Assembly: GCA_021325175.1 (NCBI GenBank)
Contig: JAJPHS010000031.1
Coordinates: forward strand, 1-51,250
Length of the DNA stretch: 51,250 nt
Reading direction: 5' to 3'
Origin: Terriglobia bacterium
GTDB lineage: Bacteria > Acidobacteriota > Terriglobia > Bryobacterales > Bryobacteraceae
Position numbers and translations under genes: made by a program. A model generated the notes under the pieces. The model saw only the letters and a program-made list of their open reading frames with translations. It was not told the DNA's origin and made no database searches. Shown here piece by piece: positions 8,050-17,385 of this stretch; the first letter of the stretch is position 1, and each line of letters opens with the position of its first letter.

Positions 8050-10710
8050 TTACTTCGGCGACGGCCCGCGGACCACCTGCACGAAATCATCCGGACGCAG
8101 CCATTTGGCGAACGCGGTCCGAATCTCATCGGCCGTCATTGCGAAATAACGGCGGGCGGCGAGGTACGGCTCATCGAGCGGCAGCCCGAGCAGTGCGCGG
8201 CCAAGCAGCCCGCCGCCGATGGCGTCCTCGCTCGATTCGGAAAGCGGAAGCTGGCGCAGCAGCAGAGCCTTTGCCTGGCGCAGCTCGGCTTCGCTGACGT
8301 TGGTGGTCTGCATGTCGATCAGATCGCGGCGAATGATGGCCCGCGCCTTGGAAACGTTTTCCGGATCGCAGCCATAGGTAAACGAATAAATGGCGCGGGT
8401 TTTCGACGCGGTGAGCGAATCCTCCACGTTGTAGACCAGCCCGGCGACTTCACGCAGATCATGATAAAGACGTGTGGCGTAAAAGCCGCCGCCAAGCACG
8501 TGATTGCCGAGCTGCAAGGGATAATAATCGGGACTGAAGCGATCGATCCCGACCGTTTCGGCGAGCACCACCGAATCCTGAATGCGCGCCGGATCGGGCA
8601 CATCGACCGCGGCGGGTTTATTCATCGGAACCGGAGGCAGCGTCACCTCGGGCTTGGGCCCCTCCGCTTTCCACCCCCCGAAATATTTCTCCACCGCCGC
8701 TTTCGCATCGGCCGCCGTGATGTCGCCGATGATGACGATCGTAGTCAGGTCCGGGCGGAACGCGCGCGCATAATAGTTTTTTACGTCCTCCAGGGTGACG
8801 GAGCCGACGGTCTCCGGCGTGGTTTCGCGCAACACCGGATCGCCTTTTGGATAGAGCGCGGCTTCCACCGCACGGCGGGCGCGATATTCGGGACTTTTCA
8901 GTTGCCCGCCCGCCACCTCCGCGGTTTGCTGCTTCACGATCTTGAACGAATCGGCGGGAAAGGCCGGATTCAGCTCGTTATCGGCGAGCAGTTCCAGGCC
9001 GCGATCGAAATGCGATTTGAGCACGCGCAGCGAGAACGTGGCGCCAGCCGATTCATCGGCGGCAATGTCGTCCAGGTCCTTGCGCAGCCTTAGGCGGTCG
9101 CGCGTTTTCGTGCCGTAGGAAAACAGCTCATCGACGATATCGGCCACGCCGTCTTTTCCCGGCGGCGTTTCAAGTTTGCTTTCGTGATGAATTTCGCCGC
9201 GCAGGGTTACGGTCGCTGAAGCGTGCTCGGGTTGAACGATCAGACGGAGCCCGTTCGGCAAGCTGAGGTCGGCCGGATGAAGATCCGACGGCGGTACGGC
9301 GAGTTTCGATAATTCAGACTGCGCCCAATCGGGCAGCGTGACCGGTTTCGAAGGCGCCGACGTAATTTTTTCCGCGCCGCCGAATCCTTCCGAGGGAACC
9401 GCGGCGCCGGAGGGCTGCGGCTTGAGCACGGCCACGATGGCGCTCTGATTTTGCAGGTACGCGCGGGCCACGCGATTGACGTCGGCGAGCTTCACCTGCC
9501 GGATCGCGTTCACGTCCTCCTCCGGCGAATTGCGATGCTCCGCCGCGAGCGCCTGGGACCAATCCTGCGCGAGTCCGGGAATGGAGTTGCGGCGAAATTC
9601 GTTGCTGGCGATTTCCATGCGCCGCGCCGCCTCCACCAGCTCCGCGGGAAATCCCTTGGAAACATATCCGGCGATAATGTTTTTTACGCTTTCAATGCGC
9701 GGCGCGGCATCGGCGCCGGGAGGAAGAGCAACGACGGCGAATCCGGCGCTCGCCTTCGGATAGGTCTGCTCGATGGCGAATTCGCTGGCCAGAGCTTCGC
9801 CGTTGATCACCAGATTGTAGAGATCGCCTCGCTCGCTTGAAAGAACGTCGCCGGCCAGGCGCGCGGCGGCGAAGTCGGTGGCGTTGTCCGTTCCCGGCAT
9901 TCGGTAGGCCACGAAGACGAGCTGATACGGCAGATTGCTTTCGAGCGTGAACGATTCGGCGTGAACCGGCTGGAGTCTGACTTCGGCCCGCGGCGGCACC
10001 GGATGGCTGGGTATGGAGCCGTAAATCTGCTCGATACGGGAAATCGCCGCGGCGGGATCGACGTTGCCCGCCACGACCAGGATTGCGTTATTGGGCGCGT
10101 ACCACTTGCGGAAGAAATCGCGCAACATTTCCGCCGTCGTTTTATCGAACGAGGCCTTCGTTCCGAGCGCGTCATGAGCGTAGGGCGTTCCGGCGAACAT
10201 ATCCTGATTGAGGCGTGTCAGGAATTTGTAGGTCGGATTGGAAAGATCGCGCGCCACTTCCTGTTCGATCGCGCCGCGCTCCTGATTCCACTGCTCGGCG
10301 GAGTCGTCGATGTGAGCCAGACACGCCGCACCCGCGCGGAAAACCACATCGAGGTTCGCGGCCGGGACCGTGGCGAAATACTGTGTGACGTTTTGTTGTG
10401 TATCGGCGTTATTTTGCCCGCCGAGCTGCGCGTAGATCGCCGCAATCTGGTCCGCGCTGAGGCCGGCGCATCCGCGGAACGCCATGTGTTCCTGGGCGTG
10501 CGCCAATCCCGGATAATCCGGCGGCGTTTCATCGGCCCCGGCAAGGATGTTTTCTTCGACGGTAACGACCGGCGCGAGAGGGTCGCGCACCACCACCACG
10601 CGCATTCCATTTTTGAGCGTGGTCCGCATGACACTTCCGGATGTTTCCACCGGCGAGGCGGAAACGGTCATGAGGAAAATCACCGGGATGAGGGATAAAC
10701 GCATGCGCAT
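8050..10710 (-). CDS. Secreted two-domain M16 zinc peptidase
   Basis: An 886-residue protein from the chosen ATG at 10710. That start is preceded by GAAAGG about 5 bp away and begins an export signal (LSLIPVIFLMTVSASP); the longer open frame to 10827 adds no signal and is rejected. The N-terminal half has the inverted zinc motif HxxEH as HAQEH (His71, Glu74, His75) and a distal glutamate in ERGAIEQE about 76 residues later, so it should be catalytic. The C-terminal half repeats the M16 fold, but the same place reads DIVDE, so it is non-catalytic. This mirrors the active/inactive pairing of mitochondrial processing peptidase-like enzymes, here in one chain. Probably periplasmic degradation or processing of peptides. 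Confidence 0.92.
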   Translation of the reverse strand: MRMRLSLIPVIFLMTVSASPVETSGSVMRTTLKNGMRVVVVRDPLAPVVTVEENILAGADETPPDYPGLAHAQEHMAFRGCAGLSADQIAAIYAQLGGQNNADTQQNVTQYFATVPAANLDVVFRAGAACLAHIDDSAEQWNQERGAIEQEVARDLSNPTYKFLTRLNQDMFAGTPYAHDALGTKASFDKTTAEMLRDFFRKWYAPNNAILVVAGNVDPAAAISRIEQIYGSIPSHPVPPRAEVRLQPVHAESFTLESNLPYQLVFVAYRMPGTDNATDFAAARLAGDVLSSERGDLYNLVINGEALASEFAIEQTYPKASAGFAVVALPPGADAAPRIESVKNIIAGYVSKGFPAELVEAARRMEIASNEFRRNSIPGLAQDWSQALAAEHRNSPEEDVNAIRQVKLADVNRVARAYLQNQSAIVAVLKPQPSGAAVPSEGFGGAEKITSAPSKPVTLPDWAQSELSKLAVPPSDLHPADLSLPNGLRLIVQPEHASATVTLRGEIHHESKLETPPGKDGVADIVDELFSYGTKTRDRLRLRKDLDDIAADESAGATFSLRVLKSHFDRGLELLADNELNPAFPADSFKIVKQQTAEVAGGQLKSPEYRARRAVEAALYPKGDPVLRETTPETVGSVTLEDVKNYYARAFRPDLTTIVIIGDITAADAKAAVEKYFGGWKAEGPKPEVTLPPVPMNKPAAVDVPDPARIQDSVVLAETVGIDRFSPDYYPLQLGNHVLGGGFYATRLYHDLREVAGLVYNVEDSLTASKTRAIYSFTYGCDPENVSKARAIIRRDLIDMQTTNVSEAELRQAKALLLRQLPLSESSEDAIGGGLLGRALLGLPLDEPYLAARRYFAMTADEIRTAFAKWLRPDDFVQVVRGPSPK

Positions 10711-10853
10711 CGGCCTTTCACTGTTATAGACGTGCAATCGGGACAATTCATGCCAGAAGGAATTACCAAGGATTACAGTCCCAGCCCCTAAGAGGATAGC
10801 ATCGCGATTTCGGAACGCCGGATGCATTTTATCCTGCCAGAGCGAAATTGCGA

Positions 10854-11819
10854 ATGAAACTTAGCCAGCCAATATGCATTTTGGCGGTGGCCAACGGGCT
10901 CGTACTGTTTGTGCGCGCCGCCGATAAACCGCGCTTTCAGGTGAGCGTGAACATGGTTCAGCTTCGCGTCACCGTCACCGATCATCACGGCCGTTATATC
11001 GAAAACCTGGGACGAAAGGATTTTCGCGTACTCGAGAATGGAGAGGAGCGGACCATCCGCAGCGTCATTCCGCCGGAGGAGGGCGAAAAAGCGGCGACCA
11101 CGGTATTCGTTCTATTCGACACCAGCGATCGCATGTACGATGATTTCTGCTACGCCGAGGACGCGGTGGCCGATTTTATCCGCGGCCTGGATCCGTCCGA
11201 TGCGGTGGCGGTTTACGGTTTCAGCCGAAACCTGATGCGGCTGACGCCGCCGACGCGTGACCGCGCCGCGGCGATCGGCGCCCTGCGGCAAGCGGTGGCC
11301 GGCGACGACACTTCGCTGTATGACGCGGTGCTGTTGACGTTGCGCGATGCGGCGAAGATTCAGGGGAATAAGGTGCTGGTCATTTTTTCGAAAGGGCAGG
11401 ACCGGACCAGCATGCTGACGCCGGCGCAAGTGCGGGCCGTTGCCGAAAATGATGGCGTCCCGGTCTATGTCGTCTCGGCGCGCGATCGAACCGTGCTGAC
11501 GCACAATGCTTTCACCGAATTGGCGAACCAAACCGGCGGCCAGGTCTACTTTGCGCCGAGCTGGCAGAAACAGAGAATGGCGTTCGCCTCCATCGATGAT
11601 GATCTGAATCACTCCTACGTGATCACGTATTATATCCCGCCGGCAAAGGATGACTTCTTCCGTAGAATCGAAGTGCAGGTGCCTGGCGATAAAGGGCGCC
11701 GGCTGCGGGTCCGCACGCGCGGCGGATACTCGCCGTCATCGGCGGACTTAAGAATGCTAAACTGGAATTCTTCGGAGTTTTCAAGTGGATCGACGCACAC
11801 GCAAAGAGCTGAAGAGTGA
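10854..11819 (+). CDS. Exported VWFA-domain protein, acidobacterial type
   Basis: About 321 residues from ATG 10854; a TTG two codons upstream (10848) is an alternative. It has an N-terminal hydrophobic segment, then a short beta-rich region (FQVSVNMVQLRVTVTD, followed by a DFRVLENGEE element) and a von Willebrand A domain from about residue 75. This order is typical of the VWFA-related proteins that are expanded in Acidobacteriota and whose function is not known. The metal-site motif DxSxS reads DTSDR, so its last serine is missing, unlike the two VWFA genes at the other end of the window. Its last 35 bases overlap the next gene. It is transcribed divergently from the M16 peptidase; the 143-bp gap contains no promoter I can call firmly. 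Confidence 0.85.
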   Translation: MKLSQPICILAVANGLVLFVRAADKPRFQVSVNMVQLRVTVTDHHGRYIENLGRKDFRVLENGEERTIRSVIPPEEGEKAATTVFVLFDTSDRMYDDFCYAEDAVADFIRGLDPSDAVAVYGFSRNLMRLTPPTRDRAAAIGALRQAVAGDDTSLYDAVLLTLRDAAKIQGNKVLVIFSKGQDRTSMLTPAQVRAVAENDGVPVYVVSARDRTVLTHNAFTELANQTGGQVYFAPSWQKQRMAFASIDDDLNHSYVITYYIPPAKDDFFRRIEVQVPGDKGRRLRVRTRGGYSPSSADLRMLNWNSSEFSSGSTHTQRAEE

Positions 11820-12501
11820 CAAGTTTGCCCTGGAAGTCCAGCACGGCTTCGAATTTATCACCGATCACAAGGATCAGGTGATCCGCTACGGCGCGATTGT
11901 TCTCGCCGTGCTGCTGATCGCCGGCGGAATCTATTTGTACAACAACCATCAGGCCGCGGTTCGCCAGGAGGCGCTCGCGGCGGCGATGCGGATCGATAAC
12001 GCCAGCGTCGGCAATGCACCGGTGCAGCAGGTTGGCGTCATGCACTTCGACACCGAGGAGCAAAAGGACGCGGCGCTGGCCAAAGCCATGACCGAGATTG
12101 CGGTGAAGTACCCGGGTACGGAAGAAGGCGCGACGGCGGAGTTTTATCTCGCCGCGGAGGCCGTGGATAAAGGGAACCTCCAGGAAGCCGAGAAGCGGTT
12201 TCAGCAGATCGTCAACAACGCTCCCGCGGCGTATTCTTCGATGGCCAAGCTTTCTCTGGCGCGAGTTTATGAATCCGAAGGCAAGGACGATCAGGCGGAA
12301 AAGCTAATTCAGGACTTGATTGCGCATCCCTCGATCAGTGTTTCCAAGGGCGAAGCGCAGCTCCAACTGGCGGCATTGAAGGCGCGCAAGAATCCGGAGG
12401 AAGCTCGCAAGATGCTGGAGGCGATGCGCACGGATCGCACCGCGATCAGCCGGGCGGCGGTGCAGGAATTGGGCGAGTTGCCGAGCGCGCCGCAGCATTA
12501 G
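11785..12501 (+). CDS. YfgM-like membrane-anchored TPR protein
   Basis: A 238-residue protein with a short cytoplasmic N terminus, one membrane helix (about residues 33-53, RYGAIVLAVLLIAGGIYLY) and a periplasmic helical region rich in TPR-like repeats (KGNLQEAEKRFQQI, EGKDDQAEKLIQDL, KNPEEARKMLEAM). This architecture matches the YfgM/tetratricopeptide-like family that works near the Sec translocon and periplasmic chaperones in E. coli; orthology is inferred. The GTG start lies inside the end of the VWFA gene (35-bp overlap), and the stop TAG abuts the GTG of the dGTPase gene directly, so the three genes form an operon. Confidence 0.8.
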   Translation: MDRRTRKELKSDKFALEVQHGFEFITDHKDQVIRYGAIVLAVLLIAGGIYLYNNHQAAVRQEALAAAMRIDNASVGNAPVQQVGVMHFDTEEQKDAALAKAMTEIAVKYPGTEEGATAEFYLAAEAVDKGNLQEAEKRFQQIVNNAPAAYSSMAKLSLARVYESEGKDDQAEKLIQDLIAHPSISVSKGEAQLQLAALKARKNPEEARKMLEAMRTDRTAISRAAVQELGELPSAPQH

Positions 12502-13620
12502 GTGAATCCGGGACCGCTGGCGCATCTTCGCTTCCCGGTAGAGTGCGGGCGCGGGCGGCGATATCCGGAAGCGCCGCATCCTTATCGAAACGATTTCCAG
12601 CGCGATCGCGATCGCGTGGTGCACGCGCGCGCGTTCCGCCGCCTGGAAAACAAGACGCAAGTCTTCACCTCCGGGATCTCCGATCATTTTCGCAATCGCC
12701 TGACGCATACCATCGAGGTGTCGCAGATCGCGCGCACCGCCGCGCGAGTGCTGGGCCTTGATGAAGATTTGACTGAAGCGCTGGCTCTCGCGCACGATTT
12801 GGGGCATCCACCGTTCGGGCACGCGGGCGAGGACGAGCTGGACCGGCGGATGCGGAAATTCGGCGAGCGCTTCGATCACAACCTGCACGCGCTGCGCATC
12901 GTCGAACAGTTCGAGACCCGATACGCGCGTTTTCCCGGTTTGAATCTGACGTTTGAGGTGCGGGAGGGAATCGTCAAGCATTCGCGCGATTTTGAACCCG
13001 GCGAATTTCCGGAGCTCGATGAGTATCTTCCCGGGCTGCGTCCGCCGGTCGAAGCCCAGCTGATCGATCTCTGCGACGAGATTGCCTATAACGTCGCCGA
13101 TCTCGACGACGGCTACGCGGCGGGCTTGGTTTCCGTCGAGGACGCGCGGCGCGGCGTGGCGAAATTTCGCGAGCTGGACGACATTGCCGCGATGCAGTTC
13201 CCCGGCGCGCCGGAGCGCGTGCGGATGCACGAGGTCGGCCGCGGATTGATGGACTGGCTGATCTCCGGATTGCTGGAGGCGACCGTGAAAGCGGCGCGGG
13301 CGCTTTCAAGCGTCGATGAAGTGCGCCGCGCGGCGCGCCTGGTCCGCTTCAGCGAGGACACCGCGGCTGGAACCGCGGAGCTGAAGAAGCTGTTGCGCGA
13401 AACCGTCTATGAGTCGCCGTCGCTGATGCCGGCGCGGCAGCGGTCGGTGGAGCTACTCGGGGAGCTGTTCGATACGCTGATGGCGCGGCCGGAGGCGATG
13501 CCGCTCGATTACCGCGAAGATTCGGCCCATGAGCCGCTTCATCGGCAGGTTTGCGACTACGTCGCCGGGATGACGGATCGCTTCGTTTTAAAAACCTGCG
13601 AGCAATTAAGAATCGGATAA
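12502..13620 (+). CDS. Deoxyguanosinetriphosphate triphosphohydrolase-like protein
   Basis: A 372-residue HD-superfamily phosphohydrolase of the dGTPase-like type, expected to hydrolyse dNTPs to nucleosides and triphosphate in the cytosol. The signature region is intact: FRRLENKTQVF at about residues 45-55, then FRNRLTHTIEVSQIAR with His69, ALAHDLGHPPFGHAGE with His98-Asp99 and His107, and a later DEIAYNVADLDDG segment that carries the final metal-binding Asp. Length and motifs agree with the shorter dGTPase-like branch common in bacteria. The GTG start follows directly after the stop of the YfgM-like gene with no space for its own ribosome-binding site, which implies coupled translation. Confidence 0.92.
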   Translation: MNPGPLAHLRFPVECGRGRRYPEAPHPYRNDFQRDRDRVVHARAFRRLENKTQVFTSGISDHFRNRLTHTIEVSQIARTAARVLGLDEDLTEALALAHDLGHPPFGHAGEDELDRRMRKFGERFDHNLHALRIVEQFETRYARFPGLNLTFEVREGIVKHSRDFEPGEFPELDEYLPGLRPPVEAQLIDLCDEIAYNVADLDDGYAAGLVSVEDARRGVAKFRELDDIAAMQFPGAPERVRMHEVGRGLMDWLISGLLEATVKAARALSSVDEVRRAARLVRFSEDTAAGTAELKKLLRETVYESPSLMPARQRSVELLGELFDTLMARPEAMPLDYREDSAHEPLHRQVCDYVAGMTDRFVLKTCEQLRIG

Positions 13621-13707
13621 ACGCCGCCCGGCGCGCGCGAAATTGCGCTCCACGTCAAACTTTTTGCCGGTTTTGGCGTTTAAATAAGGTAGAAGGATTC
13701 AAGAGAA

Positions 13708-15534
13708 GTGCGCAAAACCCTGGCATTCGCCTTATTTTTCTGCGCTTTAGCCCTGCCCGCGCGAACCGCGAAAAAGGCCGCTTCCGACGATTCGCTTTTT
13801 AAAAAGAAGCTTTCCAAAGACGCCCAGGTGATTCACGCGCTCGACCGGCTGACGTTCGGGCCGCGCCCGGGCGACGTGGAGGAAGTGCGGAAAATCGGCG
13901 TCCGGAAGTGGATCGAGTTGCAGCTTCATCCGGAGCGCATCAAGGAGAATCCGGAGCTGGAGCGAAAATTAGCGCCGCTCCAGTCGCTGCGGATGACGCA
14001 GGCGCAGACGCTGGCGGCGTATCCGTCTCCGGAGTTGGTGCGCGCGGTGGCGCTGGGACTTCAGAAACCGCCCGAAGATCCGATCGCGCGCGCGCAACTG
14101 GAGCGGATGCTGCGGCGCTTCGAGGTGAAAAAAGGAACCGACCAAAGCGCTCCCCTGGAGCCGCGAGTGCCGCTGGCCGACCTGCTGACGCGCGAGCAGA
14201 TTCGCACGCTGCGCGGCGGAACGCCTTCGGAGAAAACACAACTCCTCGCGTCGATTCCGGAGGATAAAATCGACGACGTGATCGTGGCGCTGCCGCCGGA
14301 ATTGCGCGGGCAGCTCATGCCCTTGGCCAGCCCGGTGGTCCGCCGCAAGCTGCTGCTGGCGAACCAGCCGCAGCAGCTCGTCTTTTACGATCTGGCAGAA
14401 GCGAAGCTTTATCGCGCGATTCTCAGCAACCGGCAGCTTGAGGAAGAGCTGGTCGATTTCTGGTACAACCACTTCAACGTTTATATCGACAAAGGCGCGG
14501 ACCGGTTCCTGGTGCCGAGCTATGAGCGCGACGTGATCCGGCCGCACGTGCTCGGAAAATTTCGCGATCTGCTGGAAGCGACAGCGAACAGCCCGGCGAT
14601 GATGTTTTATCTCGATAACTGGCAGAGTGTCGCGCCCGATCGCGCGCCGAACGGAAGAAGGTCGCGCCGCGGGTTGAATGAAAACTACGCGCGGGAGCTG
14701 ATGGAGCTGCACACGCTGGGCGTCGATGGCGGATATACGCAGAAGGACGTGACCGAAGTTGCCCGCTGCTTCACCGGTTGGACCATTCGCGCGCCGGGGG
14801 CGGGCGGTGAGTTTTTCTACAACGATCGGCTTCACGACAAGGGCGAAAAAGTCGTGCTCGGGGTGACGATTCCGGCTGGCGGCGGCAAGGAAGACGGCGA
14901 AAAAGTGCTGGATATTCTCGCCAATCATCCCGCCACGGCGAGATTTATTTCAAAGGAACTGGCGCAAAGATTTGTCGCCGACAATCCCCCGGCGGAGTTG
15001 ATCGACCGCATGTCGAAAACGTTCCTTCGGACGCACGGCGATCTGCGCGAGCTGATGCGGACCATGCTCGAATCGAAGGAATTTTTCTCGGCCGGCGCAT
15101 ATCGGGCAAAGGTGAAGACGCCGCTTGAAATGATTGTGGCCTCCATTCGCGCCACCGGCGCGCAGGTGGATTATGCGTTTCCTTTGGCGCAGCGGATCGG
15201 CCAGTTGGGCGAGCCGCTGTATCGCAAGGTCGAACCGACTGGATACTCGAACGCGAACGCGGAGTGGGTGAGCTCGGCGTCGCTGCTGGGGCGGATGAAT
15301 TTCGCGCTGGCGCTGGCGCAGAACCGGCTGCCGGGCGTAAAAGTGGACGCGGAGCGATTCGCCAGCGATCCGGTGGAGACGGCGCGGCTGCTTCTGTTCA
15401 CCGATCCCAGCCCGGCCACGCGCGACGCGATCGAGAAGGCCATGGCGAATCAAAAGACGAAAGATCCGAAAGCGGCGATACCGGCGCTGGCCGCCGCGCT
15501 CGCCCTGGGATCGCCCGATTTTCAAAGAAAATAG
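13708..15534 (+). CDS. DUF1800 family exported protein
   Basis: A 608-residue protein with a signal peptide (KTLAFALFFCALALPARTA) and the DUF1800 fold: an N-terminal ALDRLTFGPRPGDVEEVRKIG segment, a central LVDFWYNHFNVYIDKG block, NENYARELMELHTLGVDGGYTQKDV, and a C-terminal helical part. Proteins of this family are widespread in Acidobacteriota and Planctomycetota and nearly always sit beside a DUF1501 gene, as here (12-bp gap). The biochemical role is unknown; the pair is usually supposed to act on the cell surface. The GTG start is chosen because of the signal peptide and because AAGAGAA lies just before it. The 87 bp upstream is AT-richer than its surroundings and probably contains the promoter. 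Confidence 0.92.
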   Translation: MRKTLAFALFFCALALPARTAKKAASDDSLFKKKLSKDAQVIHALDRLTFGPRPGDVEEVRKIGVRKWIELQLHPERIKENPELERKLAPLQSLRMTQAQTLAAYPSPELVRAVALGLQKPPEDPIARAQLERMLRRFEVKKGTDQSAPLEPRVPLADLLTREQIRTLRGGTPSEKTQLLASIPEDKIDDVIVALPPELRGQLMPLASPVVRRKLLLANQPQQLVFYDLAEAKLYRAILSNRQLEEELVDFWYNHFNVYIDKGADRFLVPSYERDVIRPHVLGKFRDLLEATANSPAMMFYLDNWQSVAPDRAPNGRRSRRGLNENYARELMELHTLGVDGGYTQKDVTEVARCFTGWTIRAPGAGGEFFYNDRLHDKGEKVVLGVTIPAGGGKEDGEKVLDILANHPATARFISKELAQRFVADNPPAELIDRMSKTFLRTHGDLRELMRTMLESKEFFSAGAYRAKVKTPLEMIVASIRATGAQVDYAFPLAQRIGQLGEPLYRKVEPTGYSNANAEWVSSASLLGRMNFALALAQNRLPGVKVDAERFASDPVETARLLLFTDPSPATRDAIEKAMANQKTKDPKAAIPALAAALALGSPDFQRK

Positions 15535-15546
15535 CAGGTAAATACG

Positions 15547-16782
15547 ATGAATCGACGCATTTTTCTAAAAAGTTCCGCAATGGCGATGTTCGGGGTGGGA
15601 TCCACGCCGGCGTGGCTTTCGCGAGCATTGTACGCGCAGGATACGCCGGGCCCGCGCAAGAAAATCCTGGTCGCGATCTTCCAGCGCGGCGCCGTGGATG
15701 GATTGAACGTCGTGGTCCCGCACGGCGAGCAGCGCTACTACGATCTGCGGCCGACGATCGCGGTGCCGCGTCCGGATGGCACGCCCGATTCAGCCATCGA
15801 TCTTGATGGATTCTTCGGCCTGCATCCGTCGCTCAAATCCCTGAAGCCGATCTACGATTCCGGTCACCTGGCGATCGTGCATGCCGCCGGCTCGCCCGAT
15901 CCGACGCGCTCGCACTTCGACGCGCAGGATTACATGGAATCGGGAACGCCGGGCCGCAAGGCGACGCCGGACGGCTGGTTGAATCGCGCGCTGCCCCAGG
16001 AGCCGCGCGAATCGCCGGTGCGCGCGGTGAGCTTCACGGCCGATCTGCCGCGGTCCCTGCGCGGGCGCAATGACGCCGTGGCGATCGCGAATCTGAGCGA
16101 CTTCCAGGTGCGCGACGCGGCCGGCGCTTTGAGTTTCGAGGAGATGTATGCCGGCGCCATCGATAAAGTTCTGAACGGCACCGGGCGCGAAACCTTCGAC
16201 GCCGTGAAGTTAATGCAGTCGATTCAGAAACAGCCGTACACCCCGGCCAACGGAGCTTCGTATCCCGGCGGGCGGCTCGGCAATTCGCTGCGGCAGATCG
16301 CGCAGCTAATCAAGGCCGATGTGGGACTGGAGGTCGCCTTCACCGACGTGGCCGGATGGGACACGCACGTCAACGAGGTCGGAGCGAAGGCCAGCGTCGG
16401 GCAGCTCCCCAATCTGCTGGCCAATTTCGGCGACACCCTGGCCGCTTTTTATCGGGACTTGGGAGATCGCATGGCGGACGTGATCGTCGTCACCATGAGC
16501 GAGTTCGGACGCACGGCTCGGGAGAACGGGAATCGCGGCACCGATCACGGTCATGCCAACGTGATGTTCGTCTTCGGCGGCGGCGTCAAGGGCGGCAAAG
16601 TTTACGGCGACTGGCCGGGAATGGCCGAGGAACAGTTGTATGAAGGCCGCGACTTGAACCTGACCACTGATTTTCGCGATGTGCTGGGCGAACTGGTCGC
16701 CCGGCATATGGGAAATCGCCAGCTCGCTTCAGTTTTTCCGGGATACGCGGAGCCGCGATTCCGGGGCCTGCTCGGGGCATAG
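15547..16782 (+). CDS. DUF1501 family Tat-exported protein
   Basis: A 411-residue protein with a twin-arginine signal (NRRIFLKSSAMAMFGVG) and a cleavage site near ALYAQD. Export in folded form by the Tat system is therefore likely. The rest is an alkaline phosphatase-superfamily-like fold typical of DUF1501 (formerly annotated as sulfatase-like): QRGAVDGLNVVVPHGE, FFGLHPSLKSL, TRSHFDAQDYMESGTPG, GWDTHVNEVG and MSEFGRTARENGNRGTDHGHAN. The DTH, EFGRT and DHGHAN clusters look like metal ligands. It follows the DUF1800 gene by 12 bp with a ribosome-binding-like AGGTAAATACG. The pair acts together by context, but substrate and reaction are not established. Confidence 0.93.
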   Translation: MNRRIFLKSSAMAMFGVGSTPAWLSRALYAQDTPGPRKKILVAIFQRGAVDGLNVVVPHGEQRYYDLRPTIAVPRPDGTPDSAIDLDGFFGLHPSLKSLKPIYDSGHLAIVHAAGSPDPTRSHFDAQDYMESGTPGRKATPDGWLNRALPQEPRESPVRAVSFTADLPRSLRGRNDAVAIANLSDFQVRDAAGALSFEEMYAGAIDKVLNGTGRETFDAVKLMQSIQKQPYTPANGASYPGGRLGNSLRQIAQLIKADVGLEVAFTDVAGWDTHVNEVGAKASVGQLPNLLANFGDTLAAFYRDLGDRMADVIVVTMSEFGRTARENGNRGTDHGHANVMFVFGGGVKGGKVYGDWPGMAEEQLYEGRDLNLTTDFRDVLGELVARHMGNRQLASVFPGYAEPRFRGLLGA

Positions 16783-16853
16783 GGCGGAATCGCTCACCTT
16801 ACTTAATCCCGTTCGCGAATTGGCCGATAACTACAGCAGGAGTTGGTTTTCTG

Positions 16854-17372
16854 ATGCTGTGGTTATACCTGTTGGGCTTGCTTACGGTTCTTATCATCGT
16901 TTTGCGCAGGGTTTTGCGGCGGCAAGCGCCGCTCAATGACGAGCTTTATTCCAAGCGGGTGGCGATCGAGCATGTGCAGAGCGGCGTCGCCTGGATCCGC
17001 GCGGATGGAACGTTCGGCAGCGTGAATCGCTCCTTCGCCGAAACCGTGCGCTGCTCGCCTGAGAATCTTGCGGGACAGGAATGGTACAAAATGTTTCCGC
17101 CGGAGGAGCACCATCGAGCGGGTGAGGCTTACCGGCAGATGCTGCTAAGCGGCGTTCACTGCTTCGATGGTCCGGGCCGGCGAATGGACGGCTCGCCGGT
17201 GTGGCTGAATGTGAAGCTCGTGGCGGCGTACGATCGCAAGGCGCGCCTGGTCGGGCATCATTGCCTGATCGAGGATAAAACGCGCGAGCGCGAGCTCGAA
17301 CAGCGCATTTTGCTGATGAGCGCGGCGCCGGAGGCGGAGCGCCGGCGGGCGGGAAGCGCTGTTTCGGCGTGA
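16854..17372 (+). CDS. Small membrane-anchored PAS-domain protein
   Basis: A 172-residue protein with one N-terminal membrane helix (about residues 2-19) followed by a PAS domain at about residues 35-145 (VQSGVAWIRADGTFGSVNRSFAET, then LAGQEWYKMFPPEE, and a C-terminal VGHHCLIEDKTRERELEQ). PAS output is normally a kinase or cyclase, but here the chain ends after a short coiled-coil linker. It is therefore an orphan sensor, or a truncated kinase of which only the input half remains. No kinase-like continuation is seen after its TGA. An AGGAG lies 11 bp before the ATG. Signal and partner are unknown. Confidence 0.75.
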   Translation: MLWLYLLGLLTVLIIVLRRVLRRQAPLNDELYSKRVAIEHVQSGVAWIRADGTFGSVNRSFAETVRCSPENLAGQEWYKMFPPEEHHRAGEAYRQMLLSGVHCFDGPGRRMDGSPVWLNVKLVAAYDRKARLVGHHCLIEDKTRERELEQRILLMSAAPEAERRRAGSAVSA

Positions 17373-17385
17373 TGACGATGCTGGT

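Noticed and set aside
13969..14928. 319-codon minus-strand frame inside the DUF1800 gene
   Set aside because: Arg/His/Gln-rich composition typical of antisense reading of a GC-rich gene; DUF1800 on the plus strand is convincing.
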